From contig JBBELK010000015.1 in NCBI GenBank assembly GCA_037783545.1, positions 1-64,000 on the forward strand: a stretch of 64,000 nt of DNA. The letters run 5' to 3'. A program made the translations under genes and the position numbers. Positions 59,501 to 64,000 of the stretch are shown here, one piece after another. Numbering within the stretch: position 1 is the first letter of the stretch; every line of letters starts with the position of its first letter. The notes beneath the pieces were generated by a model, which worked only from the letters and a program-made list of their open reading frames with translations, made no database searches and was not told where the DNA came from. This DNA comes from Henricia sp. BOLD:AAB3569. Lineage: Eukaryota > Echinodermata > Asteroidea > Spinulosida > Echinasteridae.

Positions 59501-62500
59501 GCAAGACATACTATTGTTCGTTTGGATGTAAAATCAATAAAAGGTGGCCTTTTTCAACTTTGAAGATTTCACTGCAATAAATCACAGACAGAGGGCGCTG
59601 TTTTGAGTGCATCACATAAGGAAGACAGAAGGGAAAAGTTAAGAAAAAACATAAGACTTCAAGTTGGACTTGTGGCAAATTGCTGCAGTTTCTACCCCCA
59701 GTTTTGTCGTGGCTTACAGCAGGCAACATGTAAAACAAACTCAAACGGCCATGGATTACAAAAGTTTCAGTTGAATGTGATTTTCCTGTGTTTGCCTCTT
59801 GTGACATAGTGACATTGGTCATGAATATGCATATTTTCATTAGCATAAAAACTAAAAACCTTTGTTTTAACCCCCAAAGCAAGCTCCAAATAGGATTTTT
59901 ATGACTTTAACTGAGTAGAGTGGTTTTAAAGCATAGATTTCATTGATAAAAATCCTAAATAAGGGGCCCTTTTAGGAATGTGCATGCTCGCAGCACGTAT
60001 GCGAGCAAAGAAATAACCAACAAACAAGTGCATCAAAATAATAAATATGGCGACTTACAATGGATATAATGGAAAACGCACGTGCACAACGTCCATGAAG
60101 TGCACGCGACTCATCTGCCATTTTGGATGTATTTTGAAAGTTTGCAAACTAAGTTCGATGTTTGAAACCACTGCCGTGCTTACACGCCATGCTAACGTCG
60201 CACCAAATTTAATTTTATTCGAAGCGGCATAATCACGACGTTTGAAACCGGCCTTGCATGCATTTATTGACCCACTCATTCAAAGGCCTGACACTGCATT
60301 TTCTGTGCTTTTATTTATTTGTATATTTTTTTTATTACCTTTTACAGGAGTTACTGCTCCCGAAGATTACGCAGGATACGAAAGTCCCTCAAGTTTTCCT
60401 ATGGCAACAGAAACAAATATGTTCACCGTAAAATCAAAGAGGAGACGATTACAGACGTCAGGTGAGAGGCGAAAAGTGAAATCTCTCAAAAGGTTGTTGA
60501 CCGTTACTTTTAAAGATTTCTAAGGATGTTTAAAAACTCTGTTCATGACGTAAAAAACGTTCTATGGTGTGCAAGGCTAGGCCGTTAGAAGACGTGATAA
60601 TTTGTGGGAACTCAATTGATGTCGGCCAGTTTTGAACATGTTTAAATTTTTTTGAAAATTCCGCATAAAAGTCGGATGTCGCGAGATTGGGCCATTTATT
60701 TTCCGCGATATAGCGAAAAATTGACAGAATTCACAGAATTTGACGCCTAAAACAGAATCCAGTATTTGACATGAAATTAGTTATTTTCTCACTAGTTTTT
60801 CACAAAAACATAATTTTTTTGTTTTGTTTTTTCTTTCTTTTCAGAAATTATCCAAATAAAGATTATAAAATAGCCTTGTATTTTTGTTTTTACAAGTTGG
60901 TTTATATTGCCAAAAATTACAATACAAAATCATTGCAGCGAGCATGTACGTCACGCCATGCCACCGGTAGTTCTACATGTGCTTGTACACAACACGATCG
61001 CATAAAATTGTCTAGACATGGCCTAGAAATAAAGAAAAGTAACATTGTGTGTCTCATCTTCATGGAATGGCCCATCTAAGAATTCTCTCTAACTTCGTCA
61101 TCTTAAACATTACATACCCAGGTTTCTGTACCTCCCCCTGATCTGCGCCGAGCGATGCTGGGCCTACACGATGCAATTAAAGCAAGAATCAAACACAGAG
61201 CCCAGGAAACGATTCCATCTGATGGCCAGGCTACACAAGACAGTGCGATACGCAGAGAAGCTTGAGACACTGTGTCAAAGTGACAAGTGCGATGCCAGGT
61301 CCAAACTGGAAGCACAGGTTAGTAATTGGGATCAGTAACATTTTCTGTTCAGGAATATTAACTGGGTTTGTAACATGTAAGGTACATTTTTTTCATTTTA
61401 ATGGGCCTGGATCAGCCGTTGATTTCAAGAACTGCTTGCGCATTTGCAAAGACTTGGTCTGGGCGGCAGGGTTGTACCGGTAGTCGAGTTCATTACAAGT
61501 CTATCGCAAGTCCAAAGTCGATAAAATCACCAGTCTGTTACAAGTCCTGCACAAGTCCGTCACAAGTCCTGTAACAAAAAGGAAAGTATGAACACGCACA
61601 AAAGAATGCCTTTGTTGGTGTTCATTCGAATAGCTTGTGACTTGAATTAAGACCCAGGGACTTGTGGTGGACTTGTGAAGGCTTGTGAGCACTTGTGATG
61701 GACAGTACACGACTACAGCCCTGTAGGGCCCAATTTCATGGAACCCGTTAGCACAAAAAAATGGTTAACAAATATGAGTTACCAGCCAAAATTGTATGTA
61801 AAATTGTATTTTTAGGAACAGGAGCAAAATATCAGTAAAAACACATCACATACGATTTTGGCTGGCAACCCAGTTTTGTAAAATAAACCAAAGATATTCT
61901 GTGCTAAACAAATGTTTGTGCTAACGGGTTTAGTGAAATTGGGCACTACATCCGACCATTTATCCCAGAATGGGTCACAGATAATCTCTGCAATATGGGG
62001 ATGGATCCCCCTCCCCCACGGCTTGCACCCCCCTCCTTCCCCCCCCCCCCCTCTCCCCTCTACCCTCCTCAAAGTGAAACAGTGTTTAAAGCTGAACACA
62101 TATATTGAAGGATGCTTTCTCTCTTGTCCCCCCAGGCCTATTGTTCTTGGATGAAGGGAACATTATACTTTCAGAAAGAACATTGGGAGGAGTGTATCAA
62201 GATGTTCAGCACGGCACAGTAAGTACATGTGGATTGCATCCATTGAACTTTAATTCTTCAAAGGAGCTCACAGAAAGATTGTGTTGTTTAGGGCATGTCA
62301 CTCTAGGAAGACACAAGAGAAAAGTAAACTAAATATGTGAGAAATCAAACTGAAATTGTGGCAAATTACTTACGTTTCTACCACCAATTTCTTCATAGCC
62401 TACAACAGGCAGCATGTAACAGCCGAGGATTAGATATGGTAAATAAATGGAATTAATAAATAAATAAATTACAAACGTTTCAGCAAGCTGGAGAAAATAG

Positions 62501-64000
62501 TGGAATGTTTCGTGCACAGTGGAGTGTTTGCCTAATGTCACATCATAACTGTACTCGTTATACAAATTTGTATTATCATAAAACAAAACAAAATTATTTT
62601 AACCTCAAAACAACTTTCAAGTAGGGTTTTTAATGACTTAAAGGCACAGGCTCGTCAGCAATACGCACGCCAAATTCATGCCGCGAAATACGCAGCTCCA
62701 TGCCTTTGCTATGGAGCTGTGTATTTCGTGGCACGAATTTTGGCCTCACACACGCATTGACGATCCTGTGCCTTTAAACTAAACGGAGTAGTTGCACAGC
62801 ACATATTTCATTGATAAAAAAAACACTATTTCAGTGTCCTTTTAATTCAACACATCTGTCAATTTTACTCACTTTCCCCCCAAAGGAACATCTATGAGAA
62901 GCTGGCTGGTACCCTGACTGACGAGCAGCGAATCCTGTACCTACAGCGTGTTGAGGAGATTACTCCCAACATCCGCTACTGTGCATACAACATCGGGGAC
63001 CAGTCTGCCATTAAGGACTTGGTTCAAATGAGGCTCAAATCGGGCGGTTTGATGTCTTCCAACATTGACGTGAGTTATCACATGACATTGTAATTAATTA
63101 ACTTTAACGGTACCAAATCCTCCAATTTGTACCCGATTTTCCATAGAACCAGGGGGTTAGGGTTAACACTGTATACTCGGTCCTTTCCCGAGACACTATA
63201 AAAACCTCATAGCGTGCTCGGGTGGGGCTCGAACCCACGACCTCCTGCAAACAAGGCGGACGTCTTAACCACTCGACCACCGAGCTAGCTGATAAGGGCA
63301 AATTAAACCCTAATTAACATTCAGTCTCCCCGACGCAAGCTAAATAAATTTCTCACTCTAACCTAACAATCATATAAAATACCTCCCCAAAATACTATCC
63401 ATGGGAAGAAAACAGGCAATTTGCAATCTCCAATTTGGATGTGGAAGCAAAAAGGTTGGTGTAAATACCGCACTGCTTTATGGAACCAGTTTTTATAGTT
63501 TACAAAACATCGGCGGATTTTTGGCGACATCCTTGAAAATATATACAGATTGAGAACGTGAAATTTCAGAATGGTAATGAGAAAAATGTGACGCATAATA
63601 TGGTATCAAAATCTCAACACGTTTTTTCATGGGAAAAATGATGGTTAGAAAATGTGATCTGGAAACGCTCCTCAAATAATTAATATGCCTTTTAATGTGG
63701 GTTTAACAAAACAAAACAAAATGTAACGTGAGCTATCTCTCAACCAGACTGTAAAAATTTCAAGTGTCCTGGAATAACAATATATCTCTACAGATTTTCA
63801 TCCAGTGATATATTTGCATATCTCCCCTATTGATGTATTTTTAACCTAGAAAATGTCAAGACACCAATGAAATAGCTATGAATGTCACAGTAAATATATT
63901 TTCTTTTTACATTTACTTGACAGAACCTACTAGCCCAGACAAGAGAGAAGCAAGCACTGACACTAAGTGAAGTCACCTGGAGAGGAAGACTAGTGCCAGT
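56565..64000 (+). CDS. SRP68: Signal recognition particle subunit SRP68, 5' seven exons (runs off window)
   Basis: Exons 56565-56655, 58734-58800, 60348-60461, 61122-61317, 62136-62218, 62886-63069 and 63924-64000 (open) join in phase. The N-terminus MDSSAVQVGGSEQIETKPE is short compared with the glycine-rich human one. Then come ILQIIKESQQQHGLRHGDYQ, SYCSRRLRRIRKSLKFSYGN, MQLKQESNTEPRKRFHLMAR, SKLEAQAYCSWMKG, RVEEITPNIRYCAYNIGDQS and SEVTWRGRLVPV, all landmarks of SRP68. The Arg/Lys-rich segment in exon 3 belongs to the RNA-binding domain that grips 7SL RNA; SRP68 works with SRP72 in ER targeting and elongation arrest. The donor of exon 1 is the weak GTATCC. The large introns hold a 690-bp foldback element, SINE heads and family A and C MITEs. 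Confidence 0.97.
57094..57783. mobile_element. 690-bp foldback element in SRP68 intron 1
   Basis: Arms of more than 200 bp (ACTTTTAGAAGGCTAAAAGT, TAACATTTTAACCCCATTCG, TGGAACATTCCTGCACGCCC, TTACACTATGTTAAGCCTAG) and complement, with a short centre near 57320-57355. The right arm has an extra insertion of about 150 bases near 57430-57610. No ORF. Confidence 0.85.
57840..58000 (+). repeat. tRNA-derived SINE, second family
   Basis: GTTATGGCCAAGCGGTCTAG (A box) and GTAGGTTCGATTCCG (B box) at tRNA spacing with a long variable arm, as in tRNA-Leu/Ser. A 60-base unique part and an AATAAATAAAATAAAAATAA tail follow. A complete acceptor stem is absent, so not called as a tRNA gene. Confidence 0.7.
58545..58645 (-). 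repeat. tRNA-like SINE head, third family
   Basis: On the minus strand: CAGTGGTCGAGTGGTTTAGA ... GGAGGTCGTGGGTTCGAGTC. Shared with 63200-63290 and, degraded, 58375-58440. In SRP68 intron 1, antisense. Confidence 0.65.
58839..59082. mobile_element. Foldback MITE, family C, copy 3
   Basis: CTATTGAGCTCGTGCCAATG ... TTCGAAGGGGGTCAATAG. It starts 38 bases after the donor of SRP68 exon 2. Confidence 0.8.
59600..59760 (+). repeat. Interspersed repeat shared with 62200-62420
   Basis: GGAAGACA.AAG.GAAAAGT, TGTGGCAAATT.CT.C.GTTTCTACC and ACA.CAGGCA.CATGTAA recur in order at 62290-62420 and partly at 56345. The ends are unresolved. SRP68 intron 2. Confidence 0.6.
61490..61720. repeat. ACAAGTC/GACTTGTG irregular repeat
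   Basis: Short ACAAGTC and GACTTGTG words on both sides of the centre, so the stretch can fold back. It resembles, but is not in register with, the GACTTGAG repeats of UQCRC2. SRP68 intron 4. Confidence 0.6.
62636..62778. mobile_element. Hairpin MITE, family A, copy 8
   Basis: TTAAAGGCACAGGCTCGTCA ... GATCCTGTGCCTTTAA with CACGAATTTTGG inner arm. It ends 107 bases before SRP68 exon 6. Confidence 0.85.
63200..63290 (-). repeat. tRNA-like SINE head, third family
   Basis: Minus strand: GCTCGGTGGTCGAGTGGTTA ... GGTCGTGGGTTCGAGCCCCA, with box A and box B intact and a seven-base closing helix (CTCGG.. / ..CCGAG partially). The downstream region (AGTGTCTCGGGAAAGGACC) is shared in part with the 58545 copy, so it is a SINE, not a free tRNA gene. 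Confidence 0.65.
63380..63670. repeat. Interspersed repeat shared with 5580-5965
   Basis: AATACTATCCATGGGAAGAA, GGTATCAAAATCTCAACAC and AAAATGTGATCTGGA match the 5.6-kb copy in order. SRP68 intron 6. Confidence 0.6.

Noticed and set aside
63200-63290. Possible tRNA gene on minus strand
   Set aside because: The same head with shared downstream sequence occurs at 58545-58645, so it is a SINE family.

Overview
The window looks like nuclear DNA of an invertebrate deuterostome, most likely an echinoderm. Genes are split into many short exons with GT-AG introns, intergenic and intronic DNA is AT-leaning and packed with short inverted-repeat transposons and tRNA-derived SINEs, and the palindromic word TAGGCCTA recurs in non-coding DNA, which I associate with echinoderm sequence. 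All gene models below were assembled by eye from splice signals, reading-phase continuity and remembered family patterns; no search was run. Most ORFs of 60-150 codons in the window are chance frames in repeats.

Layout, left to right. (1) 378-4681, + strand: the 3' part of a START-like lipid-binding protein. (2) 7008-8940 and 11876-14527, + strand: two tandem secreted lipocalins of the apolipoprotein D type, each with four exons and matching intron phases. (3) 15724-19284, - strand: complete DCTN5 (dynactin p25), six exons. (4) 19862-28849, + strand: complete UQCRC2 (respiratory complex III core 2), twelve exons, head-to-head with DCTN5. (5) 31146-31222, +: an orphan first exon with a mitochondrial-type leader. 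(6) 32333-35049, - strand: a secretory-pathway FKBP with two EF-hands and a long charged N-terminal spacer. (7) 37460-41230, - strand: DHCR7 (7-dehydrocholesterol reductase), four coding exons. (8) 48700-49647, - strand: a short, divergent ADF/cofilin-domain protein. (9) 51131-51277 and 54910-55005, - strand: two near-identical copies of an exon from an unrecognised protein, one with a signal peptide. (10) 56565 to the window end, + strand: SRP68 (signal recognition particle), first seven exons.

The genes are mostly single-copy housekeeping genes of unrelated function, so this is not an operon-like system. Loose themes are lipids (START, lipocalins, DHCR7) and secretion/ER (FKBP, DHCR7, SRP68). 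The distinctive part is the repeat landscape: at least a dozen families of small foldback elements, several with two to eight copies, nested in one another, sitting in introns, beside start codons and in a probable 3' UTR. Other notable points are a 108-bp tandem duplication that copied the end of a UQCRC2 exon but lost its splice donor, a 28-bp minisatellite in UQCRC2 intron 2, an almost perfect 42-bp-arm hairpin at 52.1 kb, and an FKBP whose active-site residues are largely replaced.
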